From assembly GCA_964036315.1 (NCBI GenBank), contig OZ038488.1, forward strand, positions 63,234,754 through 63,298,753: a DNA stretch of 64,000 nt, written 5' to 3'. This DNA comes from Acanthosepion esculentum. Taxonomy: Eukaryota > Mollusca > Cephalopoda > Sepiida > Sepiidae. Shown here piece after piece: positions 1 through 10,067 of this stretch (its first letter is position 1; every line of letters begins with the position of its first letter). Below the pieces are notes generated by a model. That model saw only the letters and a list, made by a program, of their open reading frames with translations, searched no databases and was not told the origin of the DNA. The position numbers were made by a program, and so were the translations under genes.

Positions 1-540
1 ACGGAAAGGAAACTGACAGAAATTGGTATGAATACAATCCAGACCTGGTTACGGACTTGTAACACATTTATGGGACATCACAATGCACACAGAGAGAACA
101 ATCAAAGCTAATCGCCCAGACATCGTTATTAGAGACCGCAAATAAAAAAGGTGCCTCTTTATTGATACTGCAGTCTCTGCCGACTGCAATGTATCTTCGA
201 AGATCTTCAAAAAGCTATCAATTAAAAAGACCTTGATGCCTAAATCTCACAAACTTGGCACACGAGAACATCAACAATTCCTGCTGTAATTGGAATCCAC
301 GAATTGACTGGAAATGATTCCAATATACGCACAGAAAGGATTTCTGGTAGCCCATGCCTTAAAGAAATACAAAAACTGTTCTCACGAGTAGAGCCCACAC
401 CTTACGAAGGGCTTTATCTATCTAAAATATTTTTTGTATTTGTTTTTTTTTTTAATTACTCAGTGGAAAATGTCATGATGCCATTTCTGACCTTAGGTCT
501 CTGGCCGGGACCCGGAAAGAAATGAGTACACACCAGAAAT
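1..540 (+). pseudogene. RLE-LINE C-terminal fragment, copy 1
   Basis: Decayed 3' end of a non-LTR retrotransposon of the restriction-like-endonuclease type (R2/R4/Dong group). At about 90-170 the frame reads ERTIKANRPDIVIRDRK, the family's R-x-I-K-A-x-x-P-D-I-V motif with the catalytic PD. It is followed by a stop and by LFIDTAVSADC-like sequence (the II-DVAVP motif). Around 275-420 the C-terminal 'IPAVIG' and 'SGSPCLKEIQKL' motifs are readable. Several stops and frameshifts show it is dead. It runs into a 3' UTR and then a (TAA)n array. The 5' part lies outside the window or is missing. Family group is confident; the exact clade is not. Confidence 0.75.
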
Positions 541-559
541 CAAAGTAATAATAATAAAA

Positions 560-595
<36 letters not shown>
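541..595. repeat. (TAA)n microsatellite at LINE 3' end
   Basis: TAA/ATA trinucleotide array directly following the 3' UTR word CAGAAATCAAAG of RLE-LINE copy 1. The same word precedes TAA arrays at 1222 and, in variant form, at 945 and 54598, so the array is probably the element's tail or target. Confidence 0.9.
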
Positions 596-596
<1 letters not shown>

Positions 597-955
597 GAAT
601 GTACTTCCTTATCGACGCGGCAGTTCCTGCAGATTTTCAAAATGCAAGTGGAAATCTAAAAAATGTGGCACAGGAGAATCCCAGTTGAAATTGTAGCCTT
701 CGATTTGATTGAAAAAGGTTCCGATACAATCATTGAATGGATCCCTGATAGCCCATCCCATAAAGAACTACAAAACATATATACTCACAAGTACATCTCA
801 CACCTCACGAAAGGTTTTATGCATATCAAATGTGTGTGATCTTAGGTTGCTTAACAAAAATGCTCCGTGGAAATTATCATAATGCCATTTCTGGCCTTAA
901 GTCTATGATTGGGACCAGGAAGGAAATTAATATACAACAGAAAGTAAAGGAAATA
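596..955 (+). pseudogene. RLE-LINE C-terminal fragment, copy 2
   Basis: Second 5'-truncated copy of the same element. It starts at MYFLIDAAVPADFQN-like sequence (about 600-650), a degraded II-DVAVP motif with the D present. It continues through the 'PDSPSHKELQNI' equivalent of copy 1's 'SGSPCLKEIQKL' (about 745-780). The UTR at 890-955 matches copies at 490-540 and 1170-1227. Frameshifted throughout. Confidence 0.7.
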
Positions 956-963
956 ATAACATT

Positions 964-994
<31 letters not shown>

Positions 995-1008
995 TTATTA
1001 TTATTATT

Positions 1009-1046
<38 letters not shown>

Positions 1047-1050
1047 GATG
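956..1050. repeat. (ATT)n/(TAA)n microsatellite
   Basis: ATT array switching to ATA/TAA array at about 1012, giving a self-complementary trinucleotide tract after the 3' UTR of RLE-LINE copy 2. Its translation gives only poly-Leu/Ile or poly-Asn. Confidence 0.9.
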
Positions 1051-1233
1051 AATAAGTACAGCCCAAAACTTACGAAGGGCTTTAACTATGTAAAATGTGT
1101 GTGAACAAGTTGTTTTTTTATGTTTCTTTTTTTCCTCAAGATGCTTAGTAAAAAAGGTCATGATCCCATTTCTGACCTTATGTCTCTGGCTGGGACCCGG
1201 AAAAATAATCAGTATACACCAGAAATCAAAGGA

Positions 1234-1276
<43 letters not shown>
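1051..1276 (+). mobile_element. RLE-LINE 3' UTR fragment, copy 3, with (AAT)n tail
   Basis: Third, most truncated copy. It holds only the last coding remnant (ACGAAGGGCTTTA at about 1071, as at 400) plus the 3' UTR (TCTGACCTTATGTCTCTGG at about 1170), ending CAGAAATCAAAGGAAATAAT and an AAT array from about 1228 to 1276. Three successively shorter copies in 1.3 kb, each bounded by TAA arrays, suggest repeated insertion into TAA tracts. Confidence 0.7.
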
Positions 1277-1278
<2 letters not shown>

Positions 1279-1961
1279 TTGTAATTTCGAAAATGGCAAA
1301 TGCATATAGCATTTAGTGCTTTATATAACTGAGAAATATATTCCGTTCGATTGGACACCTGAAGAAGGATTTACAAATTTTATTAATCATAACAGAAGCA
1401 GAAGAAATTGATTCAAGATTCTGAAAAACACTTATATTAAACAAACATCTGCATATATGCATCCGTGCACAATAGACGCGGATAAATATTTTCGTTAACG
1501 TTACGAAAGATATTCATGAGAAATGCTTTATGCACCAACTCGTAAATTCCTGCAGATAACCTGGCGCACATGAAAGTTATGCCCCCGTGGACTTACAGAT
1601 ACATGGCTCCAACCAAACTCAATTATTTGCACATGCGAATTCCTTGCGGGCAATGAGAAGTGCATTCTTTCAGTCCTTTGCCGACGTAAAAGCCGCCGGT
1701 GCAAAGTAGTTTGGTTGCATTTCGCTTTCATCTCAACTCAGAAAGATTCAACTTTAGGAGTGACACTTTCAAGTTTCAATAAAAGGTTTTCCGGCCACCA
1801 GGCAAACTTTCTTTTCGAATTCAACTCAAAAAGATTCGAAATCATATGAAACACATCAACGTTATATTCTGTTGATTAGAATCGACATATTTTTCATACT
1901 TTTTCTAAAATATTGTTTCGTGTACAATACATAAACACACACATATGTGTGTGTTTGTGTG

Positions 1962-1962
<1 letters not shown>
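1277..1962. other. Unassigned AT-rich stretch
   Basis: No convincing coding frame, TIR or RNA gene seen. A 67-codon minus-strand frame at 1528-1731 has no recognisable motif and is treated as chance. Confidence 0.5.

Positions 1963-2018
<56 letters not shown>
1963..2018. repeat. (TA)n microsatellite
   Basis: Near-perfect TA dinucleotide array, preceded by a short (TG)n stretch near 1944-1960. Confidence 0.95.
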
Positions 2019-2019
<1 letters not shown>

Positions 2020-2302
2020 CATCGACCGAGCTGTAGTTCAGTTGTCGAAATTATGTCATTATGAAGACCATGCTCTTGTGCCTAGAATGTTCTACACCAG
2101 GGCTATAAACGCTTTTGAATTCGGAGTTGTTCTTCTATAATGTTGCCAACCACGGCTATAGATCTCAGTCTGCTGTGACATTCCCCCCCTAATTGGATGG
2201 AGGGGAGAAGATATGAATTTGCAGCGTTATTACCGGTATTTGCGCTTAATATCATTGCGAAACACACACACAAACATATATATTATTTCTCTTTCGCTCT
2301 CT

Positions 2303-2381
<79 letters not shown>
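2303..2381. repeat. (TA)n microsatellite
   Basis: TA array with one C interruption near 2321, directly abutting the end of a mariner remnant. Confidence 0.95.
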
Positions 2382-2382
<1 letters not shown>

Positions 2383-2384
<2 letters not shown>

Positions 2385-2840
2385 GGTGTCTAAAAATATT
2401 ATTACAATGTGAATATCTGAAGAATTACTTTCCCAGGCAAACGAAATTAAATACGCTTCATGTTGAACAAATAAAGATATATTTATCAAAATTCGAATAA
2501 TATATCCAAAGTGATGTAGATTTTATAATCGATTTCACAAAGCTTCACAAATGTGCACCACCTGTGACGTGACACACATCAAGTTGTTAGTCCAGGTTCT
2601 GCCAAAGACGCTGAAGCATGTCTTGCATAAACTTCTCCAGCGCCTCAGTGATCCTCTGCTTAAGGTTTTTTTCTAGGCTTGTTGGAAGAGTTGGTCTATA
2701 GACCTGTCTTTTCACATAGCCCCATAGAAAAAAAATCACTACGTGATAAGTCAGGTGAACGTTATGGGTATTTCAGCGGAACATTGTTATTATCAATGGC
2801 TCGCCCGATCCATCCTCCTGGTAGATTCACAGTGAGATAA
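2383..2840 (-). pseudogene. Mariner-like transposase C-terminus
   Basis: On the minus strand the frame reads NLPGGWIGRA near 2825, then RSPDLSRSDFF followed by GLCEKTGL (the family's WPPRSPDL-PxDFFLWGYVKD block), and ends in an LEKFMQDMLQRLWQNL-like helix near 2600 and a CVSRHR/GGAHL-like end near 2560. This is the C-terminal part of an IS630-Tc1-mariner transposase including the third catalytic Asp region. Stops and frameshifts make it a pseudogene. The left edge (GGTGTCTAAAAATATTATTAC at 2384) resembles the TIR-like start of the sister fragment at 13099. N-terminal half not seen. Confidence 0.7.
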
Positions 2841-3005
2841 GATCGCACGGTCAATTTAGGTTTTATACATTTTGTTAAAATTTTAGATCATTTGAGTAAG
2901 AATTAGTTTTATCATTAGACTACAAAATGACGCCATTGTTTTGGGTGGTGGGGACCATGAACATATATAAAGCTTCATTCACTTTCCAGTAGCTCTAAAG
3001 TTACT

Positions 3006-3270
3006 TCCCTGTGCCTTTTCTATCACTCCTTTCATACTTGTTTGGATGATCTCTTTGCTATGTTACCTAGACTTATAAGACCTTATGGTCGCATCAATTT
3101 ACGATTGAACTTGCTACATGTTAACGTAAGTTCCATGCTAATCGTTTCTTTTCTTGCACTTCTTGCCTGTGGAACTCTTTTACGACTCCATGTTTTCCAT
3201 CCAGCTTTGATCTTTGCAATATCAGTCATTATCTACTGTCTTCCTGATTACTCATCAATTGCTCTCGCTA
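3006..3270 (+). pseudogene. LINE-B C-terminal fragment
   Basis: Open frame 3042-3275 matches the LINE-B tail: DDLFAMLPRL, then SFLALLACGTLLRLHVFHP corresponding to the 'SHLWNSLP..CF..N' motif of the 25.3-kb copy, and an IxxYCLPD end. It lies beyond the RT thumb at the very C-terminus of a jockey/CR1-type ORF2. Short, 5' truncated and frameshifted. Confidence 0.65.
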
Positions 3271-3362
3271 CTTAATAATGTTTCTGTTTTCTAATTCTGC
3301 CAAAACTAACCCCGTGTGCCTTGGTAGCTTCTCTGCCTTGCTTAGTGTTATATCGATTAAAC

Positions 3363-3398
3363 TCACACACGAACACACACACCCACCCATACACACAG

Positions 3399-3440
<42 letters not shown>

Positions 3441-3526
3441 ACAGATATATACACACACACACACACACCCATACACACAGATATATATATACACACACAC
3501 ATACACACACACACCCATACACACAG

Positions 3527-3560
<34 letters not shown>

Positions 3561-3690
3561 CCATACACACAGATATATATATATACACCCACACACACAC
3601 ACACACCCATACACACAGATATATACACACACACACACCCATACACACAGATATATATATACACACACACACACACACCCATACACACAG

Positions 3691-3726
<36 letters not shown>

Positions 3727-3770
3727 CCATACACACAGATATATATACACACACACACACATACACACAG

Positions 3771-3801
<31 letters not shown>

Positions 3802-3981
3802 TACACACAGATATATATATACACAAACATACACACACATACACACAGATATATATATACACACACACACACACAGATACACACAGATATATATATACAC
3901 ACACACACACAGATACACACAGATATATATATATACACACACACACACACATACACACAGATATATATATACACACACACG

Positions 3982-4025
<44 letters not shown>
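3363..4025. repeat. Compound CA/TA minisatellite
   Basis: About 660 bp of a higher-order repeat. Each unit of roughly 35-60 bp has the core CCATACACACAGATATATAT followed by a variable (CA)n run. At least 13 ACACAGATATAT cores are visible, ending in pure (TA)n at about 3989-4025. The long open frames here on both strands (poly Thr-His or Cys-Val) are artefacts of the repeat. Confidence 0.95.
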
Positions 4026-4028
<3 letters not shown>

Positions 4029-4292
4029 AATATGCAATGCCAAATAGATGTAATATTATTAATTTATTTTCATTGCGATATCAAATGCATCTGGCGTCAA
4101 ATTTATCGAGTTGCTTTTCATTGTCCTGAATCGAAATTACTGTTAAATGACATTTATATCGTGTGCAAAATTAATATAATGCATGGTAGAAAAGTAAGGA
4201 AAATGGATTAAATGATGAAAAATTATCCGTCACAAAAGTTATAATCCAAACCATGCATTCAATAAACAAAAATATGTAAATAAAAAACAAGA

Positions 4293-4331
<39 letters not shown>

Positions 4332-4656
4332 GCATTGAAAACCTGGAATTTCTCCTAGGGATGAGCGGAATTTACCCCTGGTCTAGAACCCCTTATATAA
4401 AGCAATCGACATAGGAAAAGAGACATAGGAAAAGAGATTGTAAACAATTGTCATTTCTCAATCTTCAGAACTCTAAAGGAAGAAGGAAAGTTACTAAAAT
4501 ATAAGTAAAATTAAATAATGTTAAAAGGAGGAATATCAAGAACACTTATATATATATATATATATTTATATATAGTTTATGAAAAACTAGGTAATACGTA
4601 TGGGTAGACGCAAGGAGGATAAAATCCAGCGAGCTCAATGTAAATCAGAGCTAATA
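4026..4656. other. Unassigned, with poly(A) tract
   Basis: AT-rich sequence without recognised genes. It contains an A-run of about 30 at 4298-4327 and a short TA array at 4549-4575. The A-run could be a retroposon tail but no matching element was recognised beside it. Confidence 0.5.
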
Positions 4657-5094
4657 ATTTAAATAAAAACAGACCACTTTAAGGTTCCATGTAATACATT
4701 ACTTCACTACAACTCTTTTAAAGGACTGCGGATCATCAGACTTTACTTCCAAAGGTTGAAACGAAAAATGAAAAGAAATTTACACACTTTTGACGGGTAG
4801 TATTAAGCATAACTTCCGTTGTTAACCGATTAAATGTGTAAGGACCTCCTTAAGTAATATTAAGTATGAAAGAATAGAAATATTAAATTACATCTAACTC
4901 AATCATGCCTCTCCCCCTCACTTCCTCACTTCGTTAATTTACATATGCTTAATACTGCCCGTCAAAAGTGTGTAAATTTCTTTTCATTTTTCGTTTCAAC
5001 CTTTGGAAGTAAAGTCTGATGATCCGCAGTCCTTTAAAAGAGTTGTGGTGAAATAATTTATTACATCAAACCTTGAAGTGATCTGTTTTTATTT

Positions 5095-5099
<5 letters not shown>
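4657..5099. mobile_element. Long inverted repeat (foldback), about 155-bp arms
   Basis: Left arm 4657-4811 and right arm 4944-5099 are reverse complements with only about 8-10 differences over 155 bp, around a 132-bp spacer. The shared core is GACTGCGGATCATCAGAC (read in the left arm) and its complement near 5020-5037; the right arm therefore reads TCTGATGATCC. The right arm ends exactly where a (TA)n array begins. The structure is a foldback element or a palindromic pair of retroelement ends. Compare the larger palindrome at 42096-42660. Confidence 0.85.
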
Positions 5100-5152
<53 letters not shown>

Positions 5153-5203
5153 TAGATAGATAGATAGATAGATGGATAGATAGATAGATAGATAGATAGA
5201 TAT
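5098..5203. repeat. (TA)n then (GATA)n microsatellite
   Basis: TA array 5098-5150 changing into GATA array 5150-5203 with one GATG variant. Confidence 0.95.
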
Positions 5204-5214
5204 GTATAATCTCA

Positions 5215-5712
5215 ACACGCAGACGCTTAAGTGTCAAACAACCAGTGAAACGGAAATTTGACACGGTAAAATTGGCTGATACAAATGTAGCCAGGAAATA
5301 CGCGACGCCAAACTTTGCCTAACAAATCACAGAAAAGTGGACATCCCTTCGGGAGAGCATGTGCATCGGGCACACGAAAAGTCGCCAGCAAGACTGGTTC
5401 GACCGGAACGATCCTGAGATCTCCCAACAAATTGAAAGCCAATGCTGAATATTAATCCCACCCACCATCTCCACGATTGAAAGCCAAATTCCTCCATCTC
5501 TAGTCTCACTGCAATCATGCAAAACCACTGGTGGAGAAAATAAGGGGGAAAAACTACAAAAATACGACGATAGCCAGAATATGAGACAATTCTTTTCAAG
5601 AATTAAGGAGATTTTCGGAACTGTCAGAAAACCTATATCCATCCTGAAAGGGGCTGACAATAACCAAAATCACCGAGACTCAAGACATTCTAGCAAGATA
5701 AAAAAAACTTCT
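5215..5712 (+). pseudogene. LINE-C fragment, linker between endonuclease and RT
   Basis: Readable in pieces: QDWFDRNDPEIS at about 5392-5428, MQNHWWRK at about 5516, and EKLQKYDDSQNMRQFFSRIK at about 5550-5610 continuing to EIFGTV. These match the segment of a LINE ORF2 just upstream of the reverse transcriptase (the 'QDWFDEND..I' and 'ELQ..AD..D.R.FF..IK.IYGP' blocks). Frame changes and stops interrupt it. The RT part of the same family resumes at 6375; the intervening 660 bp is foreign repeat sequence. Confidence 0.7.
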
Positions 5713-5717
5713 GTCTA

Positions 5718-6030
5718 TATTCATGAGACGATGAATTTTAATTATTTACATTATTTACAATTTTTGGGCTGTTGACCTCATCTATATTTTCATATTCACT
5801 GATATTCATACCAGCTACTGGTGGTACCTTTCTAAATGTCTTGATATTTTCGGTATATCGGGTCCGTACCGATCCTTCAAGATCTGTCTATATTTCTGAG
5901 ATGAGTTATTGTAATTATTTACATTATTTACATTGTTCTGGCTGTTCGCTTCATCTTTAGTGCTATATTCACTGAATATGGTTATAAAGTTTGCTGGTGT
6001 CTCTTCGGTTGAACACCCAGGTCTCACAGG
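5718..6030 (-). repeat. Dispersed repeat, two tandem partial copies
   Basis: Two related blocks, 5718-5802 and 5890-5972, share ATTATTTACATTATTTACA plus a GCTGTT-ACCTCATCT-type stretch ending in ATATTCACT. On the minus strand this corresponds to the 'AATATGGCAATAAAGATGAGGACAACAG..AATGTAAATAATGTAAATAA' family also seen at 6256, 36860 and 49310-49600 (motif described, not quoted in full). Probably the 3' end of a retroelement, possibly Penelope-like. Confidence 0.55.
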
Positions 6031-6034
6031 CGTA

Positions 6035-6225
6035 CAAGATAGTCAAGATTACAACAGCTCGATAGACCATGAGCTTGGTGGTTAGTGTCAACCGAATACT
6101 CTTTTGAAAAGCCTTGATTCGGTTATAGACGTCTTTTTCCGCAGATGCATTTGACATTAGTACACTACCAAGGTATGGAAATTGTGCAACATTTTCCAGT
6201 CCGAGCAAGTCTGCCGCTGTAGTGG
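6035..6225 (-). pseudogene. LINE-C-type C-terminal fragment, reverse orientation
   Basis: Minus-strand frame 5969-6208 reads VAQFPYLGSVLMSNASAEKD, then VYNRIKAFQKSIRLTLTTKL and MVYRAVVILTILYACETWVF. This is the LINE thumb motif 'F.YLGS..S.......I..RI.KA', followed by 'L.T K..VYRAVV...LLY.CETW'. It sits inverted between two plus-strand LINE-C pieces (5215-5712 and 6375-7095), so the locus is rearranged or holds separate insertions. Confidence 0.8.
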
Positions 6226-6252
6226 AGTGACGAATGAGAAGGGTAGAGAAGT

Positions 6253-6363
6253 CTTCTTATTTACATTATTTACATTGTTCAGACTGTTGACCTCATCTTT
6301 ATTGCCATGACAATAAAGATGAAGACAACAGTCTAAACGATGTAAATATTGTAAATAAGAACA
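6253..6363. repeat. Palindrome made of two inverted repeat copies
   Basis: Left arm about 6253-6307 and right arm about 6310-6363 are reverse complements with few mismatches (left TCTTCTTATTTACATTATT, right complement near 6340-6362). Each arm is one copy of the dispersed repeat described at 5718-6030. Confidence 0.8.
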
Positions 6364-6374
6364 CTCTTCAATCG

Positions 6375-7095
6375 TCATTTCACTACATCATCAGACTTCC
6401 TCAGACGCGTATCACAGCACTCATGTAACAATGGATGCCTGACAACTATGCCTGTTATGATCTCAAAACTGCCCTCAATCCATCAGATCCTTTAGAGTCC
6501 CGTGGCCTAATAACCTCTCCCTGAAACTGATCAAGCATGGCGAATTATCCATCAGATCTGAACGATGTACATATTTTCACCGTCTTCAAGAAAGGGGATA
6601 GAAACGTTTGTGGAAGCTACCGTGGAATCTCTCTCCTGTTCGTTAAGAGGGGAGATCCTCACCAGGATCCTTCTTAATCCATCCCACGACCTTTTCAGAG
6701 GACATCCTCCTTAAAACTCAATGTGGTTTCAGAGTCAACAGAGGAAACGTCGAGATGATTTTCTCCGTGAAACAAATCCACAGTGCAGAGAGTAGCAAAA
6801 ACCCCAGGGAATTATTTTCTACGATCTTGAAAAAGCGTTTTCCAGTGTTCCAAGACCAGCCATATGGCAGATCCTCAGACGCTATGGATGCACCGAGAAA
6901 TTTTCAGAACTCATCCAGAGAGAATTATTGGTCGTTTGCAACATCAAATCTGCTTTCCGACCCATTCCCTATTAAAGGGGCCTTGAAATAAGGGTGCATA
7001 TTTGCCCCTACCCTCTTTTCCATATACTTGGCGGTAATGCTTCATGAGATTCTAAACGACAAACCTCGAATCGCCCTTCGATACTGCATCGATGA
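6375..7095 (+). pseudogene. LINE-C reverse transcriptase fragment
   Basis: RT motifs are readable across frames: DVHIFTVFKKGDRNVCGSYR then GISLL at about 6560-6640 (RT block 1-2), LARILLNPSH, EDILLKTQCGFRVNRGN and VEMIFSVKQIH at about 6700-6790, FYDLEKAFSSVPRPAIWQIL at about 6820-6880, and ICPYPLFHILGGNAS at about 6995-7050. The catalytic 'D.EKAF' aspartate of motif A is present; the YADD region is not recognisable. Frameshifts and stops make it dead. The adjacent upstream DNA is foreign. Confidence 0.8.
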
Positions 7096-7640
7096 CATGT
7101 CTCTTCAACATAAATTGCCTCTGGTTCAGGACTCGAACAACAAATGCACGTGTCACAAAGCACCAATACGCTAAGATATGCAAGAAGCACAAAATCAAAA
7201 CTACTGAGAGATGGTATGGGCACCAACCAGACACGGTCAACCAAAATAACGATCCCGAGGGACATGACAATTCGAACTGACAGGGAAATAAAAGCCAACA
7301 AGCCTGATATTATCATAAAAGACAAGAAATTCAGTAAGTGTATGCTTACTGAAATAGTTGTACCATCTGAGAGAAACATTTGCATAAAAACTATCGATAA
7401 ATTGTCCAAATACAAGGACCTGAAGATCGAGACTAACAGAATGTGGGGAATGAAGACTGAGACTGTACCAATAGTAATCGGAACTCTGGGCCTCGTAAAA
7501 AAAAGGAATGGACAATTTTACTAATAGTGTCCCAGGTAACATCAATAAGTTGCCCAGAAGATCTCCCTACTAGGAAGTAATATAAGGCGATCAAACGAAA
7601 TAGAATTATGATTAAGGGAAAAAATTGTTGGGCTGAGGTC
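7096..7640 (+). pseudogene. RLE-LINE C-terminal fragment with long open stretch
   Basis: Best preserved RLE domain in the window. ERWYGHQPD near 7205 is followed after a frameshift by an open frame to 7521 containing TDREIKANKPDIIIKDKK, then CMLTEIVVPSERN, LSKYKDLKIETNRMWG and ETVPIVIGTLGLVKK. These are the PD (about 7303), the II-DVAVP block (here LTEIVVP, so the usual second acid is Glu), the KYKDL-E-RMW helix and the VPVVIGALG motif. The 3' end lacks a TAA array. It is the sister of 54660-55060. Confidence 0.8.
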
Positions 7641-7659
7641 ATTCTAAAAAATCGTCGAA

Positions 7660-8445
7660 AAATGCCAGAATAGGAACGGAAATTTCCCCATTCCCTTCGT
7701 CTGCAAACGGAACCTCAGACGACTATGTATTAAACCTTTTTTATTACACCATCTATAGTTCTGACACTTCTTATTGTGTGACTACCTACCCCACCGACAC
7801 TATCATTAAGTTTGCGAACGACACAACAGTTTTTTCACGGGATGATGCGTCGTGTGAAATAAAAAGAAATGTGAAAAAGAAGCATGGAGCTTAGAGAATA
7901 CCTTTAACCACCATAAAAGTTATAATGATGGACACTCGAAAAAATGCCACAGCTCCTGTCCCTTTGGTCATCGGCGGCGATTGTGTAAAAAGAGTGTATA
8001 CAATTGTGTTTTTGCGCACTTGTATTACAGATCTCACCTAGACTAAAAATACTATCGCGATAGTCAAGAAGGCACAGCAGTGACACTATTTATTGTGAAT
8101 TGCCCGAAAAAATAATTGACGAAGGGCTTGGTTGATGACCTTCAATTGCAGCACTGTTTGAAATGAGCCCTCGTAAGGACAATAGATATTGCCAAGAAAA
8201 TAATCGGCTTTCTCACTGCCCTTCTTGTAGGTCATTTCTAATACTCGTTATCGCAGCAGAGCAGAATATATAATGAAAAACACCACGCATCCCGACTATC
8301 ACTTGCTTTAACTATTACCCCCGTGGTTACGTTTGAGTTCTAATAGTTTTAGGACGTAACGCTTGAAGATCAGCTTTTATCATTTGGCCTAGCGTAAAAT
8401 AAATGCAGCCGGACGCCGACAGTTTTCAACGCATTTTAACCATAT
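7660..8445 (+). pseudogene. CR1/L2-type LINE RT and thumb fragment
   Basis: SDTSYC..YPTDTIIKFANDTTVFSRDD at 7755-7850 is the motif C region, with FADD changed to FAND. IAKKIIGF at about 8190 and SRIYNEKHHA plus later LLPSG-RYRSL-like sequence to about 8440 match the C-terminal tail of L2/Rex1-type elements. Many stops. Clade inferred from these motifs only. Confidence 0.65.
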
Positions 8446-8572
8446 TATTATTTTCCATTCGATGCCGTGTGTTCCTGCGGGCGTGTGTATGCACCTCGAG
8501 ACTGCTGTTCAATTTCATTTCATTGCGCAGCAGTACACAGTGACAAGAACAATAAATATGCAAAAATAATTT

Positions 8573-8577
<5 letters not shown>

Positions 8578-8656
<79 letters not shown>
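8578..8656. repeat. (TA)n(TG)n microsatellite
   Basis: TA array to about 8624 followed by TG array to 8656. Confidence 0.95.
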
Positions 8657-8659
<3 letters not shown>

Positions 8660-9480
8660 GGCAGCATGTCATTATTGAGGCATTTGTTGTTAAAGACTAC
8701 GGAACATTTCCATTTAATAATCTTTTTTCTTATTTTTTTCTGGCTTTCTCGCAAGTTTTTTTTTATATTTGGGTCTAAGTTGTTGAAAAAGATCAAAAGT
8801 TCTTGGTGTTTTGCCGAGCGCTTTCGGTTGTCGTCAACCGCCATCATGGCTGTATGTTTTTGTTTGAAGTAGGTTGTTTATTATTTTATTTTATAGATAA
8901 TATTTTGTACATTTAGACAGTGTTGTTGTATTAGTTCAACAGGAATTAGGAGGGGCTTAGTATTTATTATTTAAAGGATTAGTCATAAAATATGTTGAAG
9001 ATGTTTTTAAATATGTTTAAGATGTTTTTTATTGGGTTTTTGTTTTTAATTATGATGGCTTAAAGAGTTTGTGAAAAAAAGAATTTGTGGAAAAAATAAA
9101 TGTGGAAAAAATGAAAAAGTTAATTGAAAAAGTATGGGATCAATTATGAAACTTATACTTTGAGAAACTTTTGCGACAAATGCCCAAAATTTGTGCTGCA
9201 GTAATCAAGGCTAAAGGGGGCTATTGTGACGAGAGCAAAATTTAATCACAAAATTTTAGTTTTTCTTATTGCCATGATAAAATGTTTAATAAAAATCATG
9301 TCTCACTTTTTTTTAACTATGTATAATAACTTTCTCTTAATTAAAAGACAAAAAAATACTTTCTGGGCCAATTTAAAAAATTAACAAGGTCGCTTCAAGC
9401 GTTTGAACTATAGAGCATATGCACAGCATATATACATGTAAAAAAGGATTCATACGTATTTACACACATCCACACATATC
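8657..9480. other. Unassigned AT-rich stretch
   Basis: No recognised gene or TIR. T-rich at 8720-8770 and A-rich at 9075-9130; no coding signal. Confidence 0.5.
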
Positions 9481-9490
9481 CAAAGACACA

Positions 9491-9541
<51 letters not shown>
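9491..9541. repeat. (CA)n microsatellite
   Basis: Perfect CA array of about 25 units. Confidence 0.95.
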
Positions 9542-9543
<2 letters not shown>

Positions 9544-9779
9544 CGCTACCCATACAGGGCCTTCAAAAAATTCAAACAGATTACTACCTAACAATATGAA
9601 AATTGCTCACAGCCTATAAAATGAAGAAATCCGAAATGGCCAATAAAGTTAAGACAGAGCTCTGACAATAACAACAATCAAGAATCAGTTTGGGAACACC
9701 GATAGACAGCCGTTACTGTGAGTTTCACAGCAATCGATCTTAATTGCTTGATGAGATAGTGGGCGTGAAACTCCAAATA

Positions 9780-9780
<1 letters not shown>

Positions 9781-9828
<48 letters not shown>

Positions 9829-9894
9829 CAATTATATATATATACATATATATGTGTATATTTGATCATATACACACACATATATATATATTTG

Positions 9895-9937
<43 letters not shown>

Positions 9938-9999
9938 GATGCAACATATAATATATATATACGAGCCCCATACATATGAGTGTGTGTGAGTGTGTGATG

Positions 10000-10037
<38 letters not shown>

Positions 10038-10065
10038 GAGTCCCATATATATATATATATATATA
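9781..10065. repeat. (TA)n-rich compound array
   Basis: Several TA tracts separated by short unique words (TTTGATCATATA twice, CGAGYCCCATA twice), giving a higher-order duplicated pattern. It ends at the TA target dinucleotide of the Tc1 element that begins at 10068. Confidence 0.9.
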
Positions 10066-10067
10066 TA

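Noticed and set aside
3268..4211. Open frames of 226-296 codons on both strands (His-Thr or Cys-Val repeats)
   Set aside because: They are translations of the CA/TA minisatellite; absence of stops follows from the repeat.
9990..10067. Start codon at 9990 for the Tc1 transposase
   Set aside because: It lies in the flanking TA array outside the left TIR (10068), so it is not part of the element.
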